Program-made: the position numbers and the translations under genes
In this document: positions 50,504 to 59,449 of the stretch, piece after piece
Numbering within the stretch: position 1 is the stretch's first letter
Layout: every line of letters begins with the position of its first letter
NCBI GenBank assembly: GCA_035631315.1
Contig: DASQIZ010000107.1
Coordinates: forward strand, 62,001 to 126,000
Direction: 5' to 3'
From: 40CM-2-70-7 sp035631315
Lineage (GTDB): Bacteria > Gemmatimonadota > Gemmatimonadetes > Gemmatimonadales > GWC2-71-9
Length of the DNA stretch: 64,000 bases
Notes under the pieces: generated by a model
Database searches by the model: none
What the model was told of the DNA's origin: nothing
Seen by the model: only the letters and a program-made list of their open reading frames with translations

Positions 50504-52599
50504 TGACCCGTCGTTTTCCATTGCCTCCCGCGCGGGCGGGCATTCCTGCTTGCGTATGGTTTGCCATCGGCGGTTTCGTTCCCGCCCTGGCTTCGACGTC
50601 CCGGGTCCCTGCGTCGTCTCCGGCGGTCCAGCTCAGCACGTGGGCCCTCGCGATCGCGATCGCGACGTACACGATTACCCGTTGGCTGACGGGCCGGCTC
50701 GCCTGCCCGACCGACCCTCGAGTCCGCGATCTCTTCGAAGGCGTCCCGATCGGCTTGTATCGCAGCACGCCGGACGGCGAAATCCTCGACGCCAACCGCA
50801 ACCTGGTGGAGCTCCTCGGCTACCCGAACCGCGGCACGCTCCTCGCCACGGCGGCGGCGCGCTTGTACGTGGACCCCTCGGATCGGGAGCGCTGGAAAGC
50901 GGTCGTTCGGGAAAACGGTGAGGTGCGCGCGTTCGAAGCACGGATGCGCCGGCACACCGGTGGCGTGATCTGGGCGCGGCAGAGTGTCCGGGCGGTGGTG
51001 GGCACCGATGGCCGGATCGAATACGAGGGCGCGATCGAAGACATCACCGAGCGCACCCGGGCCGAGCGGGCCCTGCGCATCAGCGAAGAGCGGTATGGCG
51101 CGGCCTTCGAGCAGGCCGCCATCGGCCTGGCCGAGGTGTCTCCCGCGGGGCGGTTCCTCCGGGTGAACCGGTATCTCTGTGAACGGCTCGGCTACACGGA
51201 AGCGGAGCTGCTGCAGAAGACCGTCATCGATGTGACGCACCCCGAAGACGTGTCGGCGACGCAGGACTACCTCGCCACGGCCCCGGAAACCGCGGGGCCG
51301 TACCGGCGTGAGAAGCGCTATATGAAGAAGGACGGCACGCCCCTCTGGTCCCAGCTCACCACCTCCCTGGTGCGGACTCCCGACGGCGGCTCGGCGTTCT
51401 TCATCACCGTGATCGAAGACCTGTCGGAGCGGAAGCGGCTCGAATCCCAGCTCCTCCACGCGCAGAAGCTCGAAGCGGTCGGGCAGCTCGCCGGCGGCGT
51501 GGCGCACGACTTCTCGAATCTGATCGGCGCCATTCAAGGCTATGCGCAGCTCGTGGAGCGCACCCTCGCGCCCGAGGATCCCCGGCGCGCCGACATCGGC
51601 GAGATCCGGAAAGCCGGGCAGCGCGCCTCGGGCCTCATTCATCAACTGCTGACCTTCGCGCGCCGGCAAGAGACGCAGCCGCAGCTGGTCGAAGTCAATG
51701 GCCTGCTCACCAATCTCGGCCGGCTGGTCGGACGGGTCCTCGGCTCCGACATCAAAGTTTCCTGGGGCCTGCCTGACGACCTGCCCGCCATCAAGGTCGA
51801 TCCCGGCCAATTCGAACAGGTGATTCTGAACCTCGCGATCAATGCGCGGGACGCGATGCCCGATGGCGGCACGCTCGGCATCGAGACGTCCCTGGTCCAC
51901 GTGGACCAGGCTCAAGTGAGCCGCCTGCGCGGCTCCCGGCCCGGTCCGCATGTCATGGTCACGGTATCGGACACCGGCACCGGGATGCCTCGCGAGGTGC
52001 TGGACCGGATCTTCGAGCCCTTCTTTACGACCAAGGGCCCCGATCGCGGCACCGGGCTCGGATTGTCCATCTGCTACGGCATCGTGAAGCAGGCGGGCGG
52101 GAACATCTGGGTCTACAGTGAGCTCGGGCACGGGACGACATTCCGCCTTTACTTCCCGGCCGTATTCGACGGCGCCGGCGCGCTCTCAGTCCCCGAGTCC
52201 GATCCGGAGCTCCCGGGGGGCACCGAGCGCCTCCTCCTGGTCGAGGACGATCCCCAGATGCGGGCGCTCGCCGTCCGGGTCCTCACCGACTGCGGCTACG
52301 ACATCACCGCCGCTCCCGACGCCGAAGCCGCGATGGCCGAGGTTGCGTCGGGCACGGCCGATCCGGCCCTGCTGGTCACGGACCTCATTCTTCCGGGAAT
52401 GACCGGATTGCAGCTGGCGCAGGCGCTCCGCGCCGAGTCGCCCGGGCTCAAGGTGCTCTGCATGACGGGCCAGGCGGACCGGGTCTCATCGTCGAGCCGT
52501 CGGCAGCAGGGGTTTGCGTTGATCGAGAAGCCCTTCACGGCACAGACACTGGCGAGGGCCGTCCGGGATTGTCTCGACAAGGGGCCGGCGACACCCTGA
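50503..52599 (+). CDS. Hybrid histidine kinase (PAS-PAS-HisKA-HATPase-REC)
   Basis: 698 aa. A hydrophobic N-terminus (about 15-60) may hold one or two membrane helices. PAS domains cover about 75-190 and 195-310 (ERYGAAFEQAAIGLAEVSPA). The HisKA helix has GGVAHDFSNLIGAIQGYAQL (His near 333), the HATPase has NLAINARDAMPDGG and GTGLGLSICYGIV, and the C-terminal receiver (about 575-695) has VTDLILPGMTG with the phospho-acceptor Asp. It is co-translated with the CheC-like gene. Ligand unknown. Confidence 0.93.
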   Translation: MTRRFPLPPARAGIPACVWFAIGGFVPALASTSRVPASSPAVQLSTWALAIAIATYTITRWLTGRLACPTDPRVRDLFEGVPIGLYRSTPDGEILDANRNLVELLGYPNRGTLLATAAARLYVDPSDRERWKAVVRENGEVRAFEARMRRHTGGVIWARQSVRAVVGTDGRIEYEGAIEDITERTRAERALRISEERYGAAFEQAAIGLAEVSPAGRFLRVNRYLCERLGYTEAELLQKTVIDVTHPEDVSATQDYLATAPETAGPYRREKRYMKKDGTPLWSQLTTSLVRTPDGGSAFFITVIEDLSERKRLESQLLHAQKLEAVGQLAGGVAHDFSNLIGAIQGYAQLVERTLAPEDPRRADIGEIRKAGQRASGLIHQLLTFARRQETQPQLVEVNGLLTNLGRLVGRVLGSDIKVSWGLPDDLPAIKVDPGQFEQVILNLAINARDAMPDGGTLGIETSLVHVDQAQVSRLRGSRPGPHVMVTVSDTGTGMPREVLDRIFEPFFTTKGPDRGTGLGLSICYGIVKQAGGNIWVYSELGHGTTFRLYFPAVFDGAGALSVPESDPELPGGTERLLLVEDDPQMRALAVRVLTDCGYDITAAPDAEAAMAEVASGTADPALLVTDLILPGMTGLQLAQALRAESPGLKVLCMTGQADRVSSSSRRQQGFALIEKPFTAQTLARAVRDCLDKGPATP

Positions 52600-52616
52600 T
52601 CGCTTAGATTCGAGCC

Positions 52617-53192
52617 ATGACACTCGCCCGTGCTGTGGCGCTGGCGTGCGCGGTTCTCATCGCGCTGCCGCTAACGCGAGTTCAGGCGCAGAGCGACAGC
52701 ATGGACGCCCAGGAGCCTGTCCACGGGAAGGCGTTCTTCCCCGGCAATGGGGCCGGATGGACGGTCGGATACCCCTCCGTCGACGTGGATGTCGGCCGTT
52801 ACACGGCTGTGCACGATTTCTTCACGCCCCTCAATTATCTGTTCCTCCGGGTTCACACCTCGATGAACACGGGGATTCCGCATTTCGCGCTCTCGGCAGA
52901 CATGAACTGGCTCCCGAGTGTCAGCGCCAATCCCTCGGTGTCGTTCCTCGGCCAGATCGATCCCCTGAGTCGGGAGAGCAACTTCTACCTGAGCGGCGGA
53001 GCCGGTCTGATTACTGCCCATAACGGCAATGCGTTCGCGGGGTGGGTGCAGGTGGTCGTCGCGTACCGAACCCGCATCCACGAGCTGGCGCCGTTCGTCC
53101 AGGTGGGGCACGCCCTCACGACGAGCCAACGCGTCGAATTCCTCGTCGGCGTCGCCCATCCCCTCGCGCCGTACCTCTTTCACGTCCCGTGA
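52617..53192 (+). CDS. Secreted hypothetical protein (191 aa)
   Basis: A signal peptide (MTLARAVALACAVLIALPLT to A-Q-A) is followed by a mature domain with alternating beta strands (FLRVHTSMNTGIPHFALSAD, SNFYLSGGAGLITAHNG, AGWVQVVVAYRTRIHEL). It may be a beta-barrel or a beta-sandwich. I recognise no family. It starts 18 nt after the kinase stop and overlaps the following methyltransferase by GTGA, so it is the middle gene of an operon. Confidence 0.65.
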   Translation: MTLARAVALACAVLIALPLTRVQAQSDSMDAQEPVHGKAFFPGNGAGWTVGYPSVDVDVGRYTAVHDFFTPLNYLFLRVHTSMNTGIPHFALSADMNWLPSVSANPSVSFLGQIDPLSRESNFYLSGGAGLITAHNGNAFAGWVQVVVAYRTRIHELAPFVQVGHALTTSQRVEFLVGVAHPLAPYLFHVP

Positions 53193-54049
53193 GCGACGCT
53201 CCCCTCGTCTCCCACATTTCCGACACCGCCCGTTGGGTGGCGATGTACCGCGCGTTCGAGTCGGAACGGCCCGACGCCATTTTCCACGACCCGTACGCCC
53301 GCAGGCTGGCGGGCCCGGTCGGCGAACGGATCGCGGCCGCGATGGGGGGCACCCGCTGGGCGTGGCCGATGGTCGTGCGGACCGCGGTGATGGACGAGAT
53401 CATCATGCGGACGGTCGGGGAAGGAACCGATGCGGTCCTCAATCTGGCCGCGGGTCTCGATACGCGGCCCTGGCGGCTCGAGGTTCCCTCGTCACTCATC
53501 TGGTGGGATGTCGACTATCCGGCGACGCATGAGTACAAACGTGAAGCCATGCAGGGCGAGACCCCCAGGTGCCGCGTGGAGTGGGCCGCCGCGGACCTGT
53601 CGGACCGTGCGGCGCGAAGGACGATCTTTGCGCGCGTGGGCGAGTCGGCGGAACGGGTCCTGGTGGTCTCCGAGGGCCTGCTCATCTATCTTGCGCCGGA
53701 GGCGGTCCGGGACCTCGGCAACGATCTTCATGAGCCGCCCTCCTTCCGAAACTGGCTCATCGATCTCGCCTCGCCCAAGCTCCTCCAATGGATTCAGCGG
53801 AGGAACATGGGCAAGGCGACCGCCGCGGGCGGCGCCCCGATGAAGTTCGGCCCCGCTGAAGGCACGGCATACTTCGAGCCCTCGGGTTGGCGGGAAGTCG
53901 AGTGGCGTTCTACCGGAGAAGAGGCGCGGCGCCTGAACCGCGAGATGTCGCTGGCCTGGCTCTGGCGCGTCATGGGCGTGTTTTCGTCGGCCAAGATGCG
54001 TGAGCAGTGGCGCCGCTATGCGGGATATGCCCTGCTCGCGCGGGTGTGA
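53189..54049 (+). CDS. SAM-dependent methyltransferase (leucine carboxyl methyltransferase family)
   Basis: GTG 53189 overlaps the previous stop; 286 aa. It shows the family's opening SDTARWVAMYRAFESERPDA with FHDPYARRLAG, then VLNLAAGLDTRPWRL (motif I), WWDVDYP and VLVVSEGLLIYLAPEAVRDL. These put it in the LCMT/PPM-like group that methylates carboxyl or hydroxyl groups of small molecules. Substrate unknown. Confidence 0.9.
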   Translation: MSDAPLVSHISDTARWVAMYRAFESERPDAIFHDPYARRLAGPVGERIAAAMGGTRWAWPMVVRTAVMDEIIMRTVGEGTDAVLNLAAGLDTRPWRLEVPSSLIWWDVDYPATHEYKREAMQGETPRCRVEWAAADLSDRAARRTIFARVGESAERVLVVSEGLLIYLAPEAVRDLGNDLHEPPSFRNWLIDLASPKLLQWIQRRNMGKATAAGGAPMKFGPAEGTAYFEPSGWREVEWRSTGEEARRLNREMSLAWLWRVMGVFSSAKMREQWRRYAGYALLARV

Positions 54050-54125
54050 AGTTCGTCTCCGTTTGCGACCTCGCCGTATCGCCGTACATTCTCCGCTCCC
54101 CATCTCACACAACCTGAGGTCCCCA

Positions 54126-54956
54126 ATGCGTTCAGCTCGTGCTTCCGCCCTGCTTTTGGCCGCGCTCGTGGCGTCCTGTGACCGCACGCCACCTCCCCCT
54201 GCCGCGCAGACCTCGGCGAACTCGCTCCGGATCGTAGCCAACGACTACTCGTACGTGAGCCCCGACACGGTCGCGGCGGGCCTGACCAACATCGTGATGG
54301 TGAATCACGGGAAGGAGCCCCATCAGGCGTCGATCTTCCGGCTCGATTCCGGGAAAACCATGAATGACGTGCAGGCCGTGATGAAGACCATGACCACGAT
54401 CCCCGCCTGGATGACGTTCACCGGGAGCCCCAATGGCGCCGACCCCGGGGACTCGAGCAACACCACGGCAACCTTGGCGGCGGGGAACTACCTGATCGTC
54501 TGCTTCTATTCGAGCCCCGACGGGAAGGCGCACCTGGACAAGGGAATGGCCAAGCCGTTCGTCGTGAAGGGCGCGGGAGCCGCGATGGCGATGCCCACGG
54601 GTGACATCACCGTGACCACCAAGGACTACGCCTTCGAAGTCTCCGCCGCCATCACGGCCGGGACGCACACCATTCGCATGGCGAATGCCGGTCCGCAGCT
54701 GCACGAGATCACCGTGGTCAAGATGGCGCCGGGAAAGACCATGAAGGACGCGCAGACGTGGATGGCCGCCGGGATGAAGGGCATGCCCCCGTTCTCCTCC
54801 TTCGGCGGCATCGCGGGACTCACCGTGGGCCAGAGCGCCAACTTCACGGCAACCTTCACGCCTGGCGAGTATGCATTCCTGTGCTTCGTGCCGGATTCGA
54901 AGGACGGGAAGCCACACCTCGCGCACGGCATGGTGATGCCGTTCAAGGTGAGCTGA
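54126..54956 (+). CDS. Lipoprotein with two cupredoxin-like domains
   Basis: ATG 54126 gives 276 aa. The lipobox is L-V-A-S-C near residue 18. Two similar halves follow. The first has RIVANDYSYVSPDTVAAGL, then HQASIFRLDSGKTMNDV, then GNYLIVCFYSSPDGKAHLDK. The second has TVTTKDYAFEVSAAITAGT, HEITVVKMAPGKTMKDAQ and GEYAFLCFVPDSKDGKPHLA. The C-x-x-x-x-H-like spacing and late Met resemble blue-copper-type sites, but the ligands are not canonical, so copper binding is uncertain. Confidence 0.8.
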   Translation: MRSARASALLLAALVASCDRTPPPPAAQTSANSLRIVANDYSYVSPDTVAAGLTNIVMVNHGKEPHQASIFRLDSGKTMNDVQAVMKTMTTIPAWMTFTGSPNGADPGDSSNTTATLAAGNYLIVCFYSSPDGKAHLDKGMAKPFVVKGAGAAMAMPTGDITVTTKDYAFEVSAAITAGTHTIRMANAGPQLHEITVVKMAPGKTMKDAQTWMAAGMKGMPPFSSFGGIAGLTVGQSANFTATFTPGEYAFLCFVPDSKDGKPHLAHGMVMPFKVS

Positions 54957-54957
54957 G

Positions 54958-55590
54958 CTAGAAGAGAGCGAGCTGGCACACCGGCGAAAAACTCTGCCGG
55001 TGATGTCTGGTAGGACCAAGCCTCGCGACTGCAGCAAGGTGATCTGCCGTAGCGTAGCCCTTGTTCGTGTCCCACGCATACCCCGGATGGCGCGCCGCAA
55101 GGCGCGCCATCAGCACATCGCGGACCGTCTTGGCAACGATCGAGGCGGCCGCGATGGAGGAGCACTTCGCATCGCCGTCCACGATGGCCTGGTGCGGCCG
55201 GCCGAGCTCGGGACAGGGCATGCCGTCGATGAGGATGTCGGTGGGGTCCAGCCCGAGACGGGACAGCGCGCGGACGGCCCGGCGCATGGCGATGATGGTG
55301 GCACGACGGATGTTCCAGCGATCGATCTCGTGGACGCTCGCCGCGCCCACGCCGACCGCGCGCGCCCGGGAGCGGATCTCGATCGCCAGGCGGTCGCGCG
55401 CCTTGGCGGTGAGGACCTTGGAGTCGTTGAGCCCACGGATGGGCTTCTGGTCGGGATAAAAGACGACGGCCGCGGCCACCACTGGACCTGCCAGGGGGCC
55501 ACGGCCGACTTCGTCGATGCCGGCGACAACCATCCGCCCCTCACGCCAGAGCGCGCGTTCGCGCTCGAGCGAGGGGCGGCGGCCGCTCAC
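54958..55590 (-). CDS. rnhB: Ribonuclease HII
   Basis: It cleaves RNA in RNA-DNA hybrids and at single ribonucleotides. GTG 55590 overlaps the rplS stop by GTGA and gives 210 aa. Visible motifs are VAGIDEVGRGPLAGPVVAAA (catalytic Asp and Glu), VGVGAASVHEIDRWNI, ILIDGMPCPEL (catalytic Asp) and DAKCSSIAAASIVAKTVRD. It is the last gene of the conserved minus-strand translation operon. A longer upstream frame is antisense noise. Confidence 0.95.
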   Translation of the reverse strand: MSGRRPSLERERALWREGRMVVAGIDEVGRGPLAGPVVAAAVVFYPDQKPIRGLNDSKVLTAKARDRLAIEIRSRARAVGVGAASVHEIDRWNIRRATIIAMRRAVRALSRLGLDPTDILIDGMPCPELGRPHQAIVDGDAKCSSIAAASIVAKTVRDVLMARLAARHPGYAWDTNKGYATADHLAAVARLGPTRHHRQSFSPVCQLALF

Positions 55591-55988
55591 GCCTGGGTCT
55601 GCTCCGCGGCGGCGGCTCCCGTCGACCCCGCCGTGCCGGTCGTCTCGCCGCGCTTCTCGCGGATCCGGGCGGCCTTCCCGGCCAGCCGGCGCAGGAAGTA
55701 CAGCTTGGCGCGCCGCACCCGGCCCTGACGCACCATCTCGATGGCCGAGATGGACGGCGAGTGAAGCGGGAAGATGCGCTCGACGCCGACACCCGCCGAG
55801 ATCTTCCGGACGGTGAACGTCTCGTTGATCCCGCCGCCGCGCCGGGCGATGCACACGCCCTCGAACGCCTGCAGACGCTCCTTCTCCCCTTCACGCACGC
55901 GCACCATCACCCGGACCGTATCGCCGGGGTCGAAGGCCGGAATGTCCGCCTTGAGGCCTTCGCGCTCGATCGCTCGCAGTCTTTCCAT
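55587..55988 (-). CDS. rplS: 50S ribosomal protein L19
   Basis: 133 aa. The typical features are IPAFDPGDTVRVMVRVREGE with ERLQAFEGVCIARRGGGINE, VGVERIFPLHSPSI and RRAKLYFLRRLAGKAARI. Its last about 20 residues are Ala/Thr-rich beyond the core. It is placed between trmD and rnhB as in many bacteria. Confidence 0.97.
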   Translation of the reverse strand: MERLRAIEREGLKADIPAFDPGDTVRVMVRVREGEKERLQAFEGVCIARRGGGINETFTVRKISAGVGVERIFPLHSPSISAIEMVRQGRVRRAKLYFLRRLAGKAARIREKRGETTGTAGSTGAAAAEQTQA

Positions 55989-56015
55989 AACTACTCCCTG
56001 TTTCTGTAAGGCAAC

Positions 56016-56705
56016 CTACGTGCCTTGATGTTTATCCCACAAGTCGGGCCGTCGCGCGCGTGTCAGCCGCTCGGCTTCCGCGGCACGCCAGGCCGCGATT
56101 TTCGCATGGTCGCCGCCGGTCAGGACCGGCGGCACCGCCATTCCCCGGTACTCGGGAGGCCTCGTGTACGACGGCGGTGCCAACAAGCCGTCGTAGTGCG
56201 AATCCCCCGCCGCCGATTCGTGATCGCCCAGAGCGCCCGGCAGCAGCCGGACCACCGCATCCACCAGGCAGAGCGCCGCCGGCTCACCCCCGGTCAGCAC
56301 CGCATCGCCGACCGATACTTCCTCGGTGGCCAGACCGTCCGCCACCCGCTGATCGACATCCTTGTAGTGCCCGCAGAGCACCGTCAGCTCGCTCGCCAGG
56401 GACCACCGCACCGCGTCGTCGTGCGTCAGTGACTTGCCCCGGGCCGACATCAGCACTACCGGACTGCCGGCCGCCGGCTTGATCGCGTCGAGCGCCTCGA
56501 AAAACGGCTCGGGCTTCAGGACCATCCCCGCGCCGCCTCCGTACGGCGTGTCGTCCACCGTGCGGTGCTTGTCGTGCGTGTAGTCCCGCAGCTGCACCAC
56601 CCGGTAGCGCACCAACCCCGTGCCGGCCGCCCGGCCCAGAATGCTCGCGGCCAGGGGACCTGAGAACATCTCCGGGAAGAGAGTGACGAGATTGACCGTC
56701 AGCAT
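56016..56705 (-). CDS. trmD: tRNA (guanine-N1)-methyltransferase
   Basis: It methylates G37 of tRNAs reading C-starting codons, using SAM, with a deep trefoil knot. 229 aa: VNLVTLFPEMFSGPLAASIL at the start, YRVVQLRDYTHDKHRTVDD, YGGGAGMVLKPEP, VLCGHYKDVDQRV, and LLPGALGDHESAAGDSHYDG with the knot region. It starts 4 nt after the rimM stop. Confidence 0.96.
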   Translation of the reverse strand: MLTVNLVTLFPEMFSGPLAASILGRAAGTGLVRYRVVQLRDYTHDKHRTVDDTPYGGGAGMVLKPEPFFEALDAIKPAAGSPVVLMSARGKSLTHDDAVRWSLASELTVLCGHYKDVDQRVADGLATEEVSVGDAVLTGGEPAALCLVDAVVRLLPGALGDHESAAGDSHYDGLLAPPSYTRPPEYRGMAVPPVLTGGDHAKIAAWRAAEAERLTRARRPDLWDKHQGT

Positions 56706-56709
56706 CCCT

Positions 56710-57054
56710 TTATCCCTCGTCCTCCACCGCCAGGTACTGATCGCGCCACTCTTCTACCGCGGCGCGGCTGCTCACGCCTTCAAAGCCCACCAGCCATTCG
56801 CGGTGATAGGCCCGGCGCCGGCCGAGAATCAGAGGGCCGGCCAGAACCTGCCGCGTTTCATCCACCACGTACATGCGCGCCTTCGGGACCAGCAGGCTTC
56901 CGGGATCCGCCACCAGCGGGAAGATCGCGACCTCCCCTTTCTGGCCGTGCGGCTTCCGGAGGCGCGCGATTACGCGGGGCGTTGGCCGAACACTCCCGCT
57001 TTCTTCAGCAGGGAGCGCACCGTATCGGTCGGCGTCGCGCCCTTCCCGAGCCAA
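56710..57054 (-). CDS. rimM: Short RimM-like 16S rRNA processing protein
   Basis: The core PRVIARLRKPHGQKGEVAIF, VPKARMYVVDE and HREWLVGFEGVSSRAAVEEW to the Y-L-A-V end matches the N-terminal RimM domain. The second (PRC-barrel) domain is absent: the stop is followed by trmD after 4 nt. RimM is normally about 165-180 aa. No ATG or GTG is in frame before the core; the first start codon is TTG 57054, inside rpsP, giving 114 aa. The real start may be a rare codon or nearer the core. Its position between rpsP and trmD is standard. Confidence 0.75.
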   Translation of the reverse strand: MAREGRDADRYGALPAEESGSVRPTPRVIARLRKPHGQKGEVAIFPLVADPGSLLVPKARMYVVDETRQVLAGPLILGRRRAYHREWLVGFEGVSSRAAVEEWRDQYLAVEDEG

Positions 57055-57227
57055 TAGTTGGCCCGTTCCGCGTCCACCTGGAGCGTGGCCGGCTTCGTTT
57101 TCGGGTTGTAATGCCCCAAGGTCGCCACGAACCGGCCGTCGCGCGGAGACTCCTGATCCGCCACCACGATCCGGAAATGCGCCTGACCCTTCCGTCCCAT
57201 CCGCCGCAATCTGATTCGAGTCGCCAT
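56970..57227 (-). CDS. rpsP: 30S ribosomal protein S16
   Basis: 85 aa: MATRIRLRRMGRKGQAHFRI, VVADQESPRDGRFVATLGHY, NPKTKPATLQVDAERANYWL and KGATPTDTVRSLLKKAGVFG. It is a near-ideal S16. It starts 3 nt after the ffh stop and overlaps the rimM frame. Confidence 0.98.
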   Translation of the reverse strand: MATRIRLRRMGRKGQAHFRIVVADQESPRDGRFVATLGHYNPKTKPATLQVDAERANYWLGKGATPTDTVRSLLKKAGVFGQRPA

Positions 57228-57230
57228 TCC

Positions 57231-58526
57231 TTACATCCTCTTGATGAGCTTTCGCATCTGCTGGAACTGTTCCAGCAGACGGTTGACCTCCTGCACCGAC
57301 GTGCCCGATCCCTTCGCGATCCGTATCCTTCGCGATCCGTTCAAAATCGACGGATCGGCCCGCTCGGCCGGGGTCATCGACAGCACGATCGCTTCCACAT
57401 GCTTCAACCGCTTGTCGTCGGCGGGGACCTGCTTCAGGGCCTTCGCGTTCACGCCGGGCAACAGCCCCAGCACCTGCTTCATCGGTCCCATCGCCTGCAT
57501 CTGTTTCAGCGCCACGAGAAAATCCGCGAGGTCCATCCCCCGCTTGGAGCGCGCTTTCTGCTCGAGCTTCTGCGCGGCCTTCAGGTCGATCGCGGCGGCG
57601 GCCTTTTCCACCAGCCCCACCACATCGCCCTGACCCAGGATCCGTCCCGCCATACGCACCGGATCGAACGGCTCGAGCGCCTCGACTTTTTCGCCGACCC
57701 CGACATAGACGATCGGCACGCCCGTCACGCCGTGAATCGAGAGCGCGGCACCACCGCGGGCGTCGCCGTCCATCTTGGTGAGGATGGCGCCGGTGAGCCC
57801 CACACCCTCGTGGAATCCCCTGGCGATCTTCACGGCGTCCTGACCGGTCATGCCGTCGGCCACCAGCAGGACGTCCTTCGGCTTCACCGTATCCTTCAGC
57901 GCCTTGAGCTCACCCATCAGCTCGGCGTCGATCTGCAACCGGCCCGCGGTGTCGACGATGACTGTCCGGCACCGCGCCTTTTCGGCCTCGCGCAACGCGG
58001 TCGTTACGAGTTGAGGGACTCTTCCCGCTTCCCCCTTCCCGCTTCCCCCAAACACGGGGATCCCGATCTGCTTCCCAAGCTGCGCGAGCTGCTCCGCCGC
58101 GGCCGGGCGATGGAGATCCGCCGCCACCAGCCCCGGCGCCTTCTGCTCCAGCTTCAGCCGGCGGGCCAACTTCGCCGCCGTCGTCGTTTTTCCTGAGCCC
58201 TGCAACCCGACGAGCAGGATCACCGTCGGGCCTACGGAGGCGAAGGTGAGGTCCCGACGGGTGCCGCCGAGCATGCCGGCGATCTCGTCGTGCACCAGCT
58301 TCACCACCTGCTGGCCCGGCCGGACCGTGTCGATCTTGAGCGCCCCGACCGCGCGCTCCTTCACCCGATCAACGAAGTCCCGCGTCACCTCGAAGCTCAC
58401 ATCCGCTTCGAGGAGGTGCCGCCGGATCTCCCGCAGCGCCTCGGTGACGTCGCCCTCGGACAGCACCCCCCGGCCGGTCAACCGCTTCAGCACGCCGGAG
58501 AGCTGTTCCGAAAGGGCCGTAAACAT
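57231..58526 (-). CDS. ffh: Signal recognition particle GTPase (Ffh)
   Basis: 431 aa. The N domain begins MFTALSEQLSGVLKRLTGRG. The G domain has VGLQGSGKTTTAAKLARRLK, DLHRPAAAEQLAQLG, DTAGRLQ and LTKMDGDARGGAALSI. The M domain has MGPMKQVLGLLPG, PADDKRLKHVEAIVLSMTPA and the Arg-rich helix SRRIRIAKGSG. Between IPVF and REAEKAR the usual short loop is replaced by GGSGKGEAGRVPQLVTTAL, encoded partly by four heptanucleotide repeats (58021-58048). Confidence 0.96.
   Translation of the reverse strand: MFTALSEQLSGVLKRLTGRGVLSEGDVTEALREIRRHLLEADVSFEVTRDFVDRVKERAVGALKIDTVRPGQQVVKLVHDEIAGMLGGTRRDLTFASVGPTVILLVGLQGSGKTTTAAKLARRLKLEQKAPGLVAADLHRPAAAEQLAQLGKQIGIPVFGGSGKGEAGRVPQLVTTALREAEKARCRTVIVDTAGRLQIDAELMGELKALKDTVKPKDVLLVADGMTGQDAVKIARGFHEGVGLTGAILTKMDGDARGGAALSIHGVTGVPIVYVGVGEKVEALEPFDPVRMAGRILGQGDVVGLVEKAAAAIDLKAAQKLEQKARSKRGMDLADFLVALKQMQAMGPMKQVLGLLPGVNAKALKQVPADDKRLKHVEAIVLSMTPAERADPSILNGSRRIRIAKGSGTSVQEVNRLLEQFQQMRKLIKRM
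58021..58048. repeat. Heptanucleotide tandem repeat, 4 units, inside ffh
   Basis: Plus strand: CTTCCCG, CTTCCCC, CTTCCCG, CTTCCCC, exactly 28 nt. It encodes part of a surface loop in the Ffh G domain. It has the same 7-bp period as the repeats at 10444 and 13652, with a different unit. Confidence 0.8.
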
Positions 58527-58585
58527 AAGCCTTACAAAATACTTAGCGAGTTGCTCGAAACCAAGTGGGGGGTTAAGAATCGACC

Positions 58586-59449
58586 ATGCCGGAACCCCTG
58601 TTGTGGCAAGGGCTGGTGTTGATCGGTGTCGGCACGCTGGCCGGCGGGATCACCTCGAGCGTGAACGTCTGGCTCCTCTTTCACCCGAAAGCGCCGCGCC
58701 GCCTGGGCCCGTTCACCCTGCAGGGGGCCATCCCGAAGTACCAGGCGCGCATCGCCCAATCCGTCGAGCGGTGGGTGACCGAAGGGCTGGCGTCTCAGAC
58801 GCTGGAGGCAGGGGCCCGCCACTTCATTGCGTCCCAACGAGATGCCCTCCTGCACGACGAGCGGCCGCTCCTCGAGCGGCTGCCCCGCGGCCTCCTCGCC
58901 GCGGTCGAACAGGGGATCACGGACTATCTGCCCGTGGCGGTCGAGCAGTTCGGCTCCACGCTCGAAGACCCCGAGCCCAGAGCCCGCATCACGGAGGCTC
59001 TGACCGGCGTTCTCGACCAGGCCGTGGCGAACCTCAAGGCCCATGAGCGCCTCGTGGCCAAACTCGTCGTCACGCCCGACCGCGTGGACCGGATGGTCGC
59101 CGAGCTGTCCCTTGTGTTCGAGTCGCCCGCGTTCAAGGCGCGTCTGGCGCAAATGGTGAACGACGCGGTGATCCGCTTTCTCCGGACGCCGATCGCTGAG
59201 CGCTTGTGGACGCTCGGCCCGGACCGTCTCGATGGACTGGAACACGCCGCATCCGACTACGTCGTCGCCGCCCTGAAAGCTCCCGAAACCGCGGACTGGG
59301 CTTCGGCGCGCGCGCGCGATGCGGTGGAGGCGCTCCGCGACTACCCGATCGGGCTGCCGCGGTCGCTCAAGCGAAGTGTGGCGCTGGGATTCGGACTGGG
59401 AGCGCTGTTCGGCGCCCTGGGGTGGGGAGTGATGCTACTGCTGAGCTGA
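58586..59449 (+). CDS. DUF445-family membrane protein
   Basis: 287 aa. It begins with a membrane segment (LVLIGVGTLAGGITSSVNVW), then LFHPKAPRRLGPFTLQGAIP, the DUF445/YheB-like opening. It has a long amphipathic helical middle (about 55-255) and a last helix (VALGFGLGALFGALGWGVML). It is divergent from ffh, with 59 nt between the starts. Function is unknown; the family is often described as membrane-associated. Its 3' end overlaps the convergent gene by 15 nt. Confidence 0.85.
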   Translation: MPEPLLWQGLVLIGVGTLAGGITSSVNVWLLFHPKAPRRLGPFTLQGAIPKYQARIAQSVERWVTEGLASQTLEAGARHFIASQRDALLHDERPLLERLPRGLLAAVEQGITDYLPVAVEQFGSTLEDPEPRARITEALTGVLDQAVANLKAHERLVAKLVVTPDRVDRMVAELSLVFESPAFKARLAQMVNDAVIRFLRTPIAERLWTLGPDRLDGLEHAASDYVVAALKAPETADWASARARDAVEALRDYPIGLPRSLKRSVALGFGLGALFGALGWGVMLLLS

